A stretch of DNA of 64,000 bases from Cristatella mucedo (taxonomy: Eukaryota; Bryozoa; Phylactolaemata; Cristatellidae), in NCBI GenBank assembly GCA_009760855.2, contig WPIO01000056.1:62001-126000 (forward strand), in the 5' to 3' direction. Positions 9,052 to 20,148 of this stretch are shown here, piece by piece. The notes below the pieces were generated by a model. The model worked only from the letters and a program-made list of their open reading frames with translations, had not been told where the DNA came from and did not search any database. The first letter of the stretch is position 1, and every line of letters starts with the position of its first letter. The position numbers were made by a program, and so were the translations under genes.

Positions 9052-10078
9052 TACATGGTCAGCATGCATGTGTGGTTAGTGGCAGTATGCCACAGAGTCA
9101 GCATGCATATGCTCATAAAGGACGAATCACAGGGACCCACTAAATGCTGTCGTAAATAGGTGCATTTTAAATTTCCTTTTAAATGTGGTCAAGTAAGGGG
9201 ATTTTGTGACGCAAGTCGAGAGTGACTTTGAAGCTTTGCAAGTATACAAACGAAATGCATGGTCTCCGAAGGGTTTTTGGTTTTTACAAGGTATATATAG
9301 GTAAACAGTTAGCTTCCGAAAAGTGAGTGGTAGGATGCTTAGCCTGGCAGTAGATCTGATAGGTATGCATGCATAGGTATGCATGGACCAACTTAGATAT
9401 GGTATCCCTGTCTAAACAACCACGAATTTTAGCAATGCTGTATAGCTGAAAGTAGGCAGACTTGATTATGGAGATGATGAGGTTGTCTAACTAACTGGTT
9501 TTCTGCAGTGGTTAAGGTGTTCGCCCCTGACCAAGGTCTTGCCGAGGTCGTGTGGTGGAGCCCCCTAGCAGATGTGAAGGACATTAAGAGAGATTATGTT
9601 ATCGTAGAGCACTATACAAATGAGTTATATATATTTTTGACAAAAGGTCACTTTTGAACATGACACCTAGATTTCGCAGAGATTCAACAGATGTGCTGTC
9701 AGCACCGATTTTGAGCATTAGCCTTTCCAATGTCTGAATCAGACTTGGTTTGCCCATAACTAGTAAGTTAGTTGTATCATAATTCAATTTAAGAAAATTT
9801 GCTGCCATCCATGTGTGGATGTCATCAATACGTGCAGAAAGGGAGTTAAGAGAATTCGACGTGCTTTATTGCTCAGAGGGATCAAAGCAAAGGTACAACT
9901 TAGTGTCCTCCGCATAAAGTTGAAAGCCTAGATTGTGCTTGGTCATTACATTGGCAAGAGGGAGAGTATAAACCATGAAAGGAACCGGATATAGCACGGA
10001 GCCCTGAGGTGCCCAATATTTCAGAGGTACCTCGGATGATCTTTGTCCATGCACATCAATATACTTGGGGGTCTCTCA
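9052..10078 (-). mobile_element. Older LINE copy, third in stack, split by a SINE
   Basis: The 3' UTR starts without stem-loop or tail. Coding follows with many stops on the minus strand, including SFGDHAFRLYTCKAS and FQLYAEDTKLYL, a catalytic YADD changed to YAED. The copy is interrupted at about 9487-9640 by a tRNA-derived SINE and resumes in register with TTGAACATGACACCTAGATT. It ends at 10078 against the tail of the fourth copy. Confidence 0.87.
9487..9640 (+). mobile_element. tRNA-derived SINE with LINE-like 3' end
   Basis: Inserted between CTAAC and AGGTCACTTTTG, which are adjacent in intact LINE copies. An A-box-like GCAGTGGTTAAGGTGTTCGC is followed about 35 bases on by a B-box-like GGTCGTGTGGTGGAGCCCC. 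The 3' part (gacattaagagagattatg, then agagcactatacaaatgag) resembles the stem-loop/tail of the LINE family. A clean target duplication could not be fixed by eye. Confidence 0.7.
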
Positions 10079-10082
10079 CTGA

Positions 10083-12100
10083 GATATAAATAATAATAAT
10101 AATAATTCACTTGATAAAGCGCCCTCAGAGAACTTAATCTCTTTCTAGGCGCTTTACATTTGCTGCAAAGTGATATGCAATTGAATGGTAAGTAAAATCA
10201 TGCTTGAAAAACAAACAAAATGAATAATATGGTTAGGGGGTACATGCACAGGGTCAGCATGCAAATGTGGTTAGTGGCAGCATGCACAGTGTCAGCACGC
10301 ATAAGCACATCAAGGACGAATCACAGGGACCCACTAAATGCTGTCCTAAATAGGTGTGCTTTTAGGTTCCTTTTAAATGTGGTCAGGTCAGGAGATGTTC
10401 TGATGCAGGTCGGGAGGCAGTTCCAGGCTTTGGGAGCATATGAACTAAATGCACGGTCTCCAAAGGATTTAAGGTTTGTATGAGGTATTTCTAGACTGTT
10501 GGATTCCGAAAAGCGGGTGGTACGATGCTTGGCCTGATGGGGTAGTATATCTGACAGATAGGCTGGAGCCATAGAATGAAGGCACCTAAAAGTGAGCGAC
10601 AAAACCTTGAAGTCGATCCGTTGCTTGACTGGTAGCCAGTGCAGGTCGGCGAGAAGTGGAGTAATGTGGCAACTGCGACGCTCACGACAGACAAGCCTAG
10701 CTGCAGAGTTTTGCACCAGCTGCAATCGCCTGATCGCACATGCTGGTAGGCCAGTAAACAGTGAGTTGCAGAAGTCGAGACGGGATGTCACGAATGCATG
10801 GACCAACTTGGACGTGGTATCTTTATCTAAACAAGCCCGAATTTTAGCAATGTTATGAAGCTGAAAATAGGCGGATTTGACTGTGGAGCTGATATGGTCG
10901 TCTAACGAGAGGTCGCTTTGGAATATGACACCTAGATTTCGAGCTGATTCGACAGGAGATATGCTGGCAGAGCCAATTTTGAGGGTCAGCCTTTCCAATC
11001 TCTGGATCACACTGGGTTCGCCCATAACTAGTAAGTTAGTTTTATCATCGTTAAGTTTTAGAAAATTTGCTGCCATCCATGATCGGATGTCATCAATGCA
11101 TGCAGCTAGTGAGTTTTGAGAATTTGAGGTGCTCGAAGGCTGGGGGGGATCAAAGCAAAGGTACAACTGAGTGTCATCCGCATAGAAGTGAAAGCCTAGA
11201 TTCTGCTTGGCAATCACATCAGCAAGAGGCAGAGTATAAACCGTGAAAAGAACCGGACCTAGCACTGAGCCCTGAGGTACTCCATATTTCAGAGGTACTT
11301 CAGATGATCTTTGTCCATTCACGTCAACACTCTGGAGTCTCCCACTGAGATAGGAATTGAACCACTGCAGAGCAGTGCCAGTGATGCCCAGGCAAGATGA
11401 GAGGCGCTCTAGAAGAACTTTGTGATCATGATGGTATCAAAAGCTGCCGAAAGATCAAGCAGAACAAGCAGAGACACTCTACCCATGTCTGCATTCCTAA
11501 GTAGGTCGTTGTATACCCGAAGCAATGCTGACTCTGTGGAGTGATTAGCTCTAAAGCCAGACTGGAACTTACTAGCAAGGTGTGAGGTTTCGATGTACGA
11601 GTTCAGCTGGTCCACCACGACCCGTTCGAGTGTCTTTGATAGGAACGGTAGAAGGGAGACTGTGTGGTAGTTGCTCAAGTTTCTCTTGGTCTAGTGTTAC
11701 TTTTCTCGAGTAGTGGCCTGACTGCAGCTTTTTTTTTGAAAGGTGCTGGGACATGACCTGAGGCTAATGACATATTAATGATGTTAGTTATGCATAGCAG
11801 CAGCAGATCAATGCAGCGAAGGAGAAGAACAGTGAGAACAGAGTTCAAAGGACTTCATTGATTCGGATATGAACTTCAGGACGAGGTCACTAATGACCTG
11901 CTTGAATGTAGACATTGAGGTGCTGCAAGGAATCGAGGGACAGCATTCTAAGGGGGATGATGCCATCGCAGGAATGGACTCCCTGATCTTGTCCATCTTT
12001 TGGACAAAGATGCTCACATGGATCATCAGGTAAGGAGCTCATCTGGGAGCTGTTGAGGAGAGGATGGCTGATCATCAGCATTTTTGCATTGTGCATCTGC
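10083..12100 (-). mobile_element. L2-like LINE, copy D, longest near-intact copy
   Basis: (ATT)n tail at 10083-10106, stem-loop, 3' UTR, then minus-strand coding up to about 12100. It includes sequence upstream of the RT (MDKIRESIPAMASS, ISDLVLKFISES) that also occurs at 58.0-58.3 kb. It is very similar to copy A. The 5' end merges into the ALAS intron near 12100 with no endonuclease. Confidence 0.9.
10321..11754 (-). pseudogene. LINE reverse transcriptase with two frameshifts
   Basis: From 11322 down to 10321 the frame is open and carries GVPQGSVLGPVLF, the catalytic FYADD and the family C-terminus. Comparison with copy A shows two small insertions. One is two extra bases near 11427 (ACCATCatGATC) that separate the motif A segment (LVLLDLSAAFDT, 11409-11678). 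The other is one extra A near 11685. Otherwise the coding region is intact. The damage is light enough that sequencing error is possible. Confidence 0.88.
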
Positions 12101-12308
12101 GATTCAACGATTGGTTTTATAGAAGCTAGACGTTGCCTTTACTAGGATCGGTAGGGTTATAACGTGGCTGGCTGCTAGATTAACCGAGCTTGCACTAATG
12201 CTACATTTAAATGAAGGCCACCTTGACGGTGCCGTTGTTGGCTGCTCTGGCCTCAGAGTCCATCCCAGCATTCATTTCCAATTTTCTGCCACTGCTTGCT
12301 TCTCCAAG
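12101..12308. other. End of ALAS intron before the last exon
   Basis: Unique sequence ending in a polypyrimidine tract and AG (ctgcttgcttctccaag). No ALAS core exon is present here or anywhere between 7779 and 12308. Confidence 0.6.
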
Positions 12309-12648
12309 GTGGGCGACCCTCAACTCGTCGTCAAGGCATCCAACGACCTGCTGAACGACCACGGTATCTACGTGCAGCCGATCAACTACCCCACCTTGCC
12401 TCGCGGCCAGGAGATGCTGCGAGTGGCGCCCACGCCCCACCACCAGCCGGCCATGATTGAGCACTTCGTCGACTCGCTCGTCAGCGTCTGGAAGCGCAAC
12501 GGTCTGCGATTCGTTGATCGCTCGCCTCAGTGCGGCCGCTGCCGGCTGCCTCTCAAGTCGGCCTACTGGAACCAGGACGCAGCAGAGGCGAGCATGTGCG
12601 GTGGACGCGAGTGCAAAGAAGTACCTGCTGCAGGCCACAGCCGCTTAG
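12309..12648 (+). CDS. ALAS: 5-aminolevulinate synthase, C-terminal exon, apparent frameshift
   Basis: The translation reads VGDPQLVVKASNDLLNDHGI, then YVQPINYPTLPRGQEMLRVA, PTPHHQPAMIEHFVDSLV and WKRNGLRF. This is the ALAS C-terminal block with the near-invariant INYPT.PRG and R.APTPHH motifs. A Cys-rich tail follows (CGRCRLPLK ... MCGGREC), as in other animal ALAS. At 12615-12617 there is a run AAA: in the current frame the protein runs on into CT-repeat nonsense, while dropping one A gives KKYLLQATAA and a TAG at 12646-12648, a natural end. So a one-base insertion or a sequencing error is likely. The previous exon should end in phase 0. Confidence 0.9.
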
Positions 12649-12706
12649 CGGCCACCACCTCACGGTCGACTCGACTCTGTGGGCTCGGCTTTCATTTAAT
12701 CTCGTA

Positions 12707-12711
<5 letters not shown>

Positions 12712-12796
<85 letters not shown>
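12712..12796. repeat. (TC)n microsatellite in ALAS 3' UTR region
   Basis: About 85 bases of nearly pure TC with one extra C near 12754. It lies between the inferred ALAS stop and the poly(A) signal. Confidence 0.95.
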
Positions 12797-12798
<2 letters not shown>

Positions 12799-12896
12799 GC
12801 TTTTGGTACTCTATTTTATTTTTTCGGCTAGGGGTTGACATGCAAATTCGGTATTTCTAATGTTTCTGGGCCCAGATGTATTGCCGACGACGTCAA

Positions 12897-12902
12897 AATA
12901 AA
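12897..12902 (+). terminator. AATAAA poly(A) signal, candidate ALAS 3' end
   Basis: The canonical hexamer lies about 250 bases after the inferred ALAS TAG, with a T/G-rich stretch following near 12905-12935. Confidence 0.5.
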
Positions 12903-13589
12903 TCCTGGTGCTGGTTTTACTTAGTGGTTCTCCGGATTGGCCGGAAGTCAATGCCATCGATCATGTTTGTTTTTGCAGACTGCAGGAAGTAACCAGGGGC
13001 TGGCTCTAGCTGCTTCGATGCCCATACGAAAGAGTCAATCGGGTCATTGTAGGCATTTTAGCATTGACTCTAAGATTCAGTGAATCGCCAGAATTGGCGG
13101 TGGCTCTCTCCGGAGGCTTCGTTTCTCAGTCTGGCGTGACTCACCCACCCAAAAGGACAGGATACCTGAGGCTCAGATGCTAATATTCAGTTAAATGAGA
13201 AGGCAGTCGTTCAACTAACTCATGTGAATCGATGGCACACAGTGTGGGCTTGTTCGTAGCTTTGCATGCTCGTGAATTATGAGCCAAGTCCACCTCCCAG
13301 TGAACCAGTCCACCTCTCAGTGCACCCACCAAACGACGTCCCAGTGAGGCACTGTACCTCCTACTTCGTGATGGGGCAGCCCCATTTCCTGTGGACCAGT
13401 CTACCTGTCAAGCAACTAGTCATCCACTTAGGGCACCAGGGATGTGAGACCAGGCACTGATTATCCGTCGGATCTTTCTACGGTAGCCGTGTGAGTTTTC
13501 TAACATGTCAACAAGACAGTCATTGCTTCAACTTTCAATCGGGCTTCGATCTTCTTGCCTTGGCAGGTTTCTGCTTGGTTAATTATAGC
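12903..13589. other. Intergenic, nothing recognised
   Basis: No motif-bearing ORF, tail or tandem repeat seen. Confidence 0.5.
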
Positions 13590-13935
13590 TCGTCATAGAA
13601 AAGTAGTGGCAGGTGATGGCTGTAGCCAGAAGCAAGTTGCAGGCTTGAGGTGCATTCGAGCTGAAGGCCCGATGAGTAAAAGATTTCAATTAAGTACATG
13701 CTAGACAACTGGAAGGAGCCGACGAGCATTAACCGTGCACGAGAGCACGTGACTGGAGGAGCAAGGAGGTTAAAGATCTTTGGGCCGGTGCCCGCAATGG
13801 GAGCAACCTGTAGGCCAGGGAGATCACTATACAGCCAGTGTGCTGTAATATCGTGCCTGTAACTGCACGAAGCCACCAGCACAGTAAGGCCTTGTATCTT
13901 ACGTTCGTGAATTTCGTCACACGTCAGGCAGTGGT
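13590..13935 (-). mobile_element. Decayed fragment of a second L2-like LINE lineage
   Basis: Shares blocks with 56519-56960: a Cys/His-poor ORF remnant around GCATTCGAGCTGAAGG and the LFAPPVTCSRAR-like region. The layout resembles the C-terminal L2 coding region but is too diverged to be the main family. Identified by similarity between the two window copies only. Confidence 0.4.
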
Positions 13936-15009
13936 AATTGGGAGGGTCCGAGTGAGACGATTAGGCAGATCTTGGCGTCGAGAAGGTTCAATAGGCCAAG
14001 GTACCCACGAGAGCCGGGCCGGTGGTGTTCACTAGACGAACCTAGGCAAGTCACTCTGTAGTGGCTCTACACACGGTAGGGTGAGTGCCAGCAAATATAA
14101 CACTAAATAGCCTAAGGATATGCTCTCTGTTTTGGTGGATCGGTGCTAACAAATATTATTACCAGATAGCACTTTGCCCTAATCAAAATTTGGATTTATT
14201 GGCGCCGCCTTATTCAATGGAATATCACAGTTGAAAGCTGTTACCGAAGAACTGCTTGGTCCGAGGCAGTGCAGGGTAAAGGGGTGGCAGTGCTCGTGGT
14301 GTTTGCAGCGGAAGTGCTAGGGCCCTGGCGCGCTTCGTCGACGATCTCGATTCCTTGGGCTCTCTACGGGGCGTTAATCGGTCTTCGGGGAAAAAACAGC
14401 TGCAAGGGCAGCAGTGAAAGAACTGGGCCAACTGCGGCTGAATCTGCTAGCGCCTGGATTGGTCACAGATCATACTCGAACCTCTCGTTTTGGTACCTAA
14501 CAACTAATGAGTGGCTGGAGATGGATGTGTAGCTGCACATTGAGCCCCCCATAGAGTCTTGAATCAGGATTCTCAAACGAGTGAATCCTCTGCAGATTTC
14601 CCCATCTCTCTGAGGCTGCTGCTAGAGGATCCCCGTGCCAGCCACAGAGTCAATTCCAAGCTTCAGACGGATTAAGTATCAAAGGCCTCTACACCACTGT
14701 GGTCCTCAGGCTCAAGGGGAAACCCTAGTTCAAAGGCCTCAGTTGCTGAGGTCCTCAGGCACGACTGACAATTAGAACCTGTCGGGCTCAAGTCACGCCA
14801 ACTTCTGGAACGAGCTGAGGCCAGTGGCCTTCTTTGAAGATTACACGTCACTCGGGCCCACGTAAACGTGCCCAAAGTCAGAGTGTCCCCCTCTCCAGTC
14901 CACGAGGTACCGAGGCGGCAGTGCACGACCGTACCGGTCTCTGCCGATTGCTTTTTGCTGTTGGCTGCTGCTCGACGCCTGGTCTGTTCTGCATGAAGAG
15001 TCTAGCTAT
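13936..15009. other. Intergenic, with a small imperfect duplication
   Basis: No gene recognised. Around 14680-14762 the pair CAAAGGCCTC ... GTCCTCAGGC occurs twice about 43 bases apart, an imperfect tandem duplication. Confidence 0.45.
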
Positions 15010-15120
15010 CTGCAGCAGACAGGCAACCAGACGTCCGAGTCGCCTGTTCGACCAGGGCTGCTAGCCCGGCTGAGATGGCTGCGGTGAATCGGCCCGGAAT
15101 TCCGTTTGCAGCCTCGATCT
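15010..15120 (+). repeat. Dispersed repeat R1, copy 1
   Basis: About 110 bases matching 16857-16970: CAGACGTC, CGCCTGTTCGACCAGGGCTG, then AATCGGCCCGGAATTCCGTT and GCAGCCTCGAT. The two copies differ by scattered substitutions and indels. The element type is unknown. Confidence 0.75.
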
Positions 15121-15364
15121 GCTGATGACTGGGCGAGCAGCGACTCCCTCCACTTCTGACAGGAGTTTCCTGCATGCCAACAATAACGATAATCGCCGGT
15201 CGTCAGTCGTTCTACACCACTACGTGGTACAGCACAGAGCATTATAAAAACTGTTAATGTTATTACTTTTTACAGAGTTGTGGATAATAAGAAACCGCCG
15301 TCGAGTGCTCAAAACAGAAGAAGAACTGTAAAGGCCAAAAGGCAAGCAAAAACTAATAACTAAT
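15121..15364. other. Short intergenic gap
   Basis: Nothing recognised. Confidence 0.4.
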
Positions 15365-15830
15365 AATACCCATTTGATAAAACACCCACCGAACTCAAAC
15401 TCTTTCTGAGCACTTACGGTTGCTGCAAAGGAAACGACCGAACGGTGAGTGGAATCATGCTCAATCAACAACATAAGATGCTTTGTGAACCTTTGTCCAG
15501 GGGTCAACATACCAGGGTTTCGTTAGTGGCAGCACCTACAGTGTCAGCACGCATAAGCATCGGGACAATCACGGACCCATAAATGCTACCATAAATAAGT
15601 GCGTTTCTAGTCTCTTTTTAAATGTGGTCAAGTCAGGAGATGTCGTGATGCAGGTCAGTGGTTACAAACTTTGGGAGCATACGAATTATTGGTCTCCACA
15701 GTTTGAAAGTTGTACGGGGTATGAGTTAGATTCCAGCTTATGGGTGATACGATGTAGCCTGGTGGCGGAGAAGATCTGATAGATTTAGCAGCAGAATAGA
15801 CGGACCTAAGTGATGAAAGAAAAGCAAGCA
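15365..15830 (-). mobile_element. LINE 3' UTR and C-terminal coding, degraded
   Basis: The reverse strand has the stem-loop region (actcaaactctttctgagc), the 3' UTR blocks and coding remnants up to LSDLLRHQAT-like sequence. Small deletions are frequent. Confidence 0.8.
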
Positions 15831-16239
15831 AAAGGAGGACTCTTCCTGTAAATATAGTAAAGAGAAGCAAAAGCACTCCCCTGAGTAGCAGACGAGTCAC
15901 TGACGAAAAATTGTTAAGTGGAAAAATATTGGATAAGCAGATGAAGGGACAAAAAGACCCACTTCCAAGAAGTAGAGACAGAGCAAACAGAGATAATAGA
16001 ACAAATACTGTGCAAGTCTTGCAACAAGTTGAACCGAGTTGGTTGCAGTGAACCCACATGGCCCTCTAACACTATTGGAAACATTACTGCACTTCTAGTG
16101 CAAATGGGACCTGTGAGTTTATGCCAGCGACTTTCCAAAGATTCTGAAAACTGTCTTTGCTCTAGTACAAAGAGAAGGCTTGCAAATGGGGAGGAGATGT
16201 GCTGCCTGCGGTTTTATGTATTCCATATACCTCTCGTTG
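15831..16239. other. Intergenic, no gene seen
   Basis: A-rich sequence with short ORFs on both strands and no recognisable protein. Confidence 0.4.
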
Positions 16240-16835
16240 GACATCTATATCAGCTCCACAGTCAAATCCGCCTATTTCGCTTCTTAACATTGCTAAAATT
16301 CCTGGGCTTGTTTAGATAAGGATACCACGTCCAAGTTGGTCCCAATGCATTCAGGCATCTCGATGCTCGACTTCTACATCACTGCTTACTGGCCTATGTG
16401 ATCAGGCGATTGCAGCTGGTTCAAAACTCTGCAGCTGGGCTTGTCTCTATGTAGTGAGGCAGGCGCAGTTTGCCACATTACTCCACTTCTCTGCCGACCT
16501 GCACTGGCTGCAGTCTGGATCTGACTGGAAGTTTCGTCGCTCACTTTTGGGTCCCTTCATTCTATGGCTCCAGCCTATCTCTTCGACATACCTCCCCTAT
16601 CAGGCCAAGCATCTACCCGCTTTTCCCGGAATCCAACAGTCTAAAAATACCCCAGCCTAGGCATCTCATCACCCCAGGAGACCGTGCGATAAGTTCATGC
16701 TCCCAGCATCAAACCTCCCGACCTGCGTCAGGGCATCACTGACCTGACCCCAAAACATCTAAAAAACACAAAAGCACGCAAACACATCTATTTGGACAGC
16801 ATTTGATGGGTCCTGTGATCATGATGTTAACATAC
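16240..16835 (+). mobile_element. LINE RT C-terminal region, degraded
   Basis: Begins at ISSTVKSAYF-like sequence (ATATCAGCTCCACAGTCAAA) and runs through QLVQNSAA, the AYLSD region and the ORF end (ATTTGGACAGCATTTGATGG). Many single-base indels break the frame. It stops in the 3' UTR where repeat R1 begins. Confidence 0.85.
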
Positions 16836-16856
16836 ATCTTATTACTATTGCATACT

Positions 16857-16970
16857 ACCAGGCAGCAGACGTCGGGGTAGCCTGTTCTGACCAGGGCTGC
16901 TAAGCGGCCGAGATGAAGGAGTACTGCAGTAAATCGGCCCGGAATTTCAGTTGCAGCCTCGATTTTGACC
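16857..16970 (+). repeat. Dispersed repeat R1, copy 2
   Basis: Second copy of the 110-base repeat (GTCGGGGTAGCCTGTTCTGA, TCGGCCCGGAATTTCAGTTG). It sits between two LINE fragments. Confidence 0.75.
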
Positions 16971-16985
16971 ACAAATCAGGCAATG

Positions 16986-17290
16986 ACTGACCACATTTAA
17001 AGGAACTTAAAAAACACGCTGCACCTATTTAGGACAGCATTTAGTGGGTCCCTATCTGTGATTCGTCCTTGATGTGCTTGTGCGTGCTGATACTGTGCAT
17101 GCTGCCACTAACCACATTTTGCATGCTGACCCTGTGCATGTCACTAACCATGTTGACTGTTTGTTTTCTGCATGATTTTACTTACCATTCAATTGCATAT
17201 CACTTTGTAAATGTAAAGCGCCTAGAAAAGAATTAGGATTCTCTGAGGGCGCTTTATCAAATGCAATGTGTGTCATTATTATTATATCAA
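16986..17290 (+). mobile_element. LINE 3' end with tail
   Basis: ORF end, 3' UTR (TGCCACTAACCACATTTTGC, CATGCTGACCCTGTGCATG), stem-loop and (ATT)n tail to about 17285. Confidence 0.88.
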
Positions 17291-17559
17291 GAGATGTAGT
17301 ACTCTTTAACAGGCTATTCAGCAAGTAGGCTAGCATCGCCTGCACAGAAAATGGCTGTAAGATTGGAAAAAAAATCTGCCTGCAATTTACAACCTCCAAG
17401 AAAAGTCCACCACACCGAAAGTTAACCAACTTGGAGAAGATGGAGGTGCAGCTACCGGCGAGCAAGACAATAGAAGAATCAGCAGTAAGGGAATATTGAC
17501 TTATTGCTTATGACACTACACATAACAACTGTACTTGATACTCACAAGTTGGCATAAGA
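17291..17559. other. Unique sequence between two LINE tails
   Basis: Nothing recognised. An AT-rich segment lies between a + tail on the left and a - tail on the right. Confidence 0.4.
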
Positions 17560-18420
17560 ATAACAATAATAATAATAATAATAATGCACTTGATAGAAAG
17601 CTCTCGAAGAGAACTCAATCTCTTTCTGGCTTTACAATACAAGAGAACACGATTGAATCGTGAGTATCAAGCTTGATAAACAACACAAATGACATGGTTG
17701 GGTATGCACAGAGATCCTTTAAGTATTGGTAGTGGCAGCATGCAGCTGTCAGCATGCATGCTACATCAGGACAATCCTGAGACAAATGCTGTCATGCGTG
17801 TGTTTTTATGTGTTTTTGTATTGTTTTAGATGTCTTTTAAATGTGGTCAAATCAGGGGGAGTGTTCTGATACAAGTCAGGAGAGTTCTTGGCTTTAGGAA
17901 CGCTACAGACTAAACGCACGGTCTCCAAGTTTGAGGTTTGTAGAGGTACTGGTAAACTGTTGGATTCCGAAAAGTGGGTGGTACGATGCCCAGCCTGTGG
18001 GGGGAGTAGATCAGAGATAGGCTGCAGCTACCAGAATGAAGTGACCTAAAAGTGGGCGACAAGGCAAGTCAGCAGCTGACTGGGAACCGGTGCAGGTCGG
18101 CGAAGTGGTGTGATGTGGTAACTGAGATGCTCACGACCAGACAGCCTAGCTGCGGGTTTGCACAAGCTGTAATGTATGATCACACATGCCCGGTAGGCTG
18201 ACAAACGTGGGTTTGCAGATGTCAAAGTGGGATGTCATGAATGCATGGACTAATGTAGATCAATGGGTCGTCCTAACGAGGAACCACTGGAACGTGACAC
18301 CTAGATTTCGAGCTGATTCAACAGAATGTCTTTGCTTGACCAATTTTGAGCGTCAGCCTTTCAATTTCTAGATACACTGGGTTTGCTCATAACTAGTAAG
18401 TTAGTTTTATCATCGTTTAG
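17560..18420 (-). mobile_element. LINE 3' UTR and RT C-terminal half, degraded
   Basis: (ATT)n tail at 17560-17586, stem-loop, 3' UTR and coding to the NDDKTNLLV segment at about 18415. Many indels and several stops. Confidence 0.87.
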
Positions 18421-19976
18421 TTTATGGGATTACCTAAAAAAGCTCTTAGCACCAGAGACAACTTTCTCCAAATTCGTTGAGCTTCTAACCTCTTTGATCC
18501 TCTTACAATAGAACACTTGCGAAAGTTTTGATAAAGAAACATACATTTATTGTCTCGGCAAGGAACTGTCGAGTGAATTGAACTTTGGAGTTCTGCGGTG
18601 ACATCCAAGGTTACGAAGCAGCCAAGTGGGAAAAAATATGACTCAGTTTTCCCTTGACTGCACCCGCTGACAGCCACACTAAACAGATGAGCATGGTTAT
18701 TCGTTTTGTTCTCAGTTAAACCTAAGCGTGAATCAGGCGCATTTTTAGTTTCATCCGTTCAAAGAGACCGCTGGGGCATTTCTGACCTCAGTTCTGTTTA
18801 GACACCCTCAAAGATGTGGGATTACTAGGTGGCTAACGAGAGGAAAAGGGTAAATTTGCATTGTTGCAGCAAATATCCAACTTTTCTCAATACTCGCCGT
18901 TGAGAAGTCTCGTCACATCCCTGATGCAAACGATCTCATGGTAAAACCACTCTGATGTTAAACAAGATGGGAAAAGTAGAATTGATGCTCTGCTGACTGA
19001 CACACAAACTTGACAAAGTCTACGATGCTCTAATTGAGATACAGTGAAAGGGTTGGCTGGAGCTATGACGAGATCTAGGCTTCAAACATTACCAATAACG
19101 ATGAAACATTTGTTGTAGGATTGCTTCTAACCTGGTACAAGAATTTTGTTTAATGTCCCCAGCAAAGTTCTACCTTAGACATCAACTGACTTGAGACTGG
19201 GAGTTAAACAGCTGGAAAATACCAACAATACATCAGTACTCTCAAAGTGAAAGAGAGCTTCCATAACATAATGGCGATGCACCTAAAGCTGGCTAAGAGT
19301 TGGAGATTGAACCCACTTTTAAGAAAATCACAATTAAAAAAGAAGATTGAAGCACGTGATGAGGCTGCAAAGTCTCAAGGAGAGCTAAAAGGTTAACTTT
19401 ATTAGTAGTTCTAGATGTGGTGGCAGAATCGATAACATAAGGTTCAATCAGTTCAACGACACAACGCATTGTTCCTGTCTGATATATTCAAGACTTCCGT
19501 CATAATCACCCAGAGTGGTGAGTCTTAGTGAGTGCAAGTCTCTGGAGGAGTCTCAGAGGCCAGCAGGATAAAGACAGAAGAGGAACTGTGCGGCGGCGAG
19601 CAGCAAACCCTGGGCCACAGGCTTCCCTAGAATATGGGCTGAGGTCTTGCAATTTCTATCGCAAAATAAATTGATAGACGTTTTCCCCGAATTTTTTCAG
19701 TGTCAGTTTTGTGACCTTGCCAATTTTAGCGGCTGGACTACAGACAGGATTTTCAAAATTAAAACTAATAAATGAATATCATGCACCATGAAAGACGGGT
19801 TGGCTTGGCAAAATTTCTATTGAATAAGATTTGGCGTCTTCTCTCAAAATTCATTAAATGGTCTGAAATTTTGCAGAAAAAGCAAGAAAGTCTAAAATCG
19901 CATCTGACATTCAAGCATTTACCTGGTTCATGCGATTTGACTTATTATCTTATACAAAATGACAATGTTTACCTTT
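18421..19976. other. About 1.5 kb of AT-rich unique sequence, no gene seen
   Basis: No ORF above 90 codons, no LINE motif and no long tandem repeat. Composition is more A+T-rich than the GC-rich blocks elsewhere. Confidence 0.5.
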
Positions 19977-20148
19977 ACCACTAACCACACTTGCATGCTG
20001 ACCCTGTGCATGTCACCCCTAACCATGTTATTCTTGGTATTAGTAGTACCACTAACCATTCGGCCGTGTTTTTTGCAGCAAATGTAGTGCCTGAAAGAGA
20101 TTATACTCTGAAACCACTCTACCAAATGTGTTATTACTATTATTAAAT
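19977..20148 (+). mobile_element. LINE 3' UTR and tail
   Basis: CACTAACCACACTTGCATGC, ACCCTGTGCATGTCACCCC, a deletion-bearing stem-loop and an ATT-rich tail at about 20130-20148. Confidence 0.85.

Noticed and set aside
8370-12100. Tandem repeats as a CRISPR array or satellite
   Set aside because: The recurring blocks are LINE 3' ends of unequal length with coding sequence, not regular repeat-spacer units; the genome is eukaryotic.
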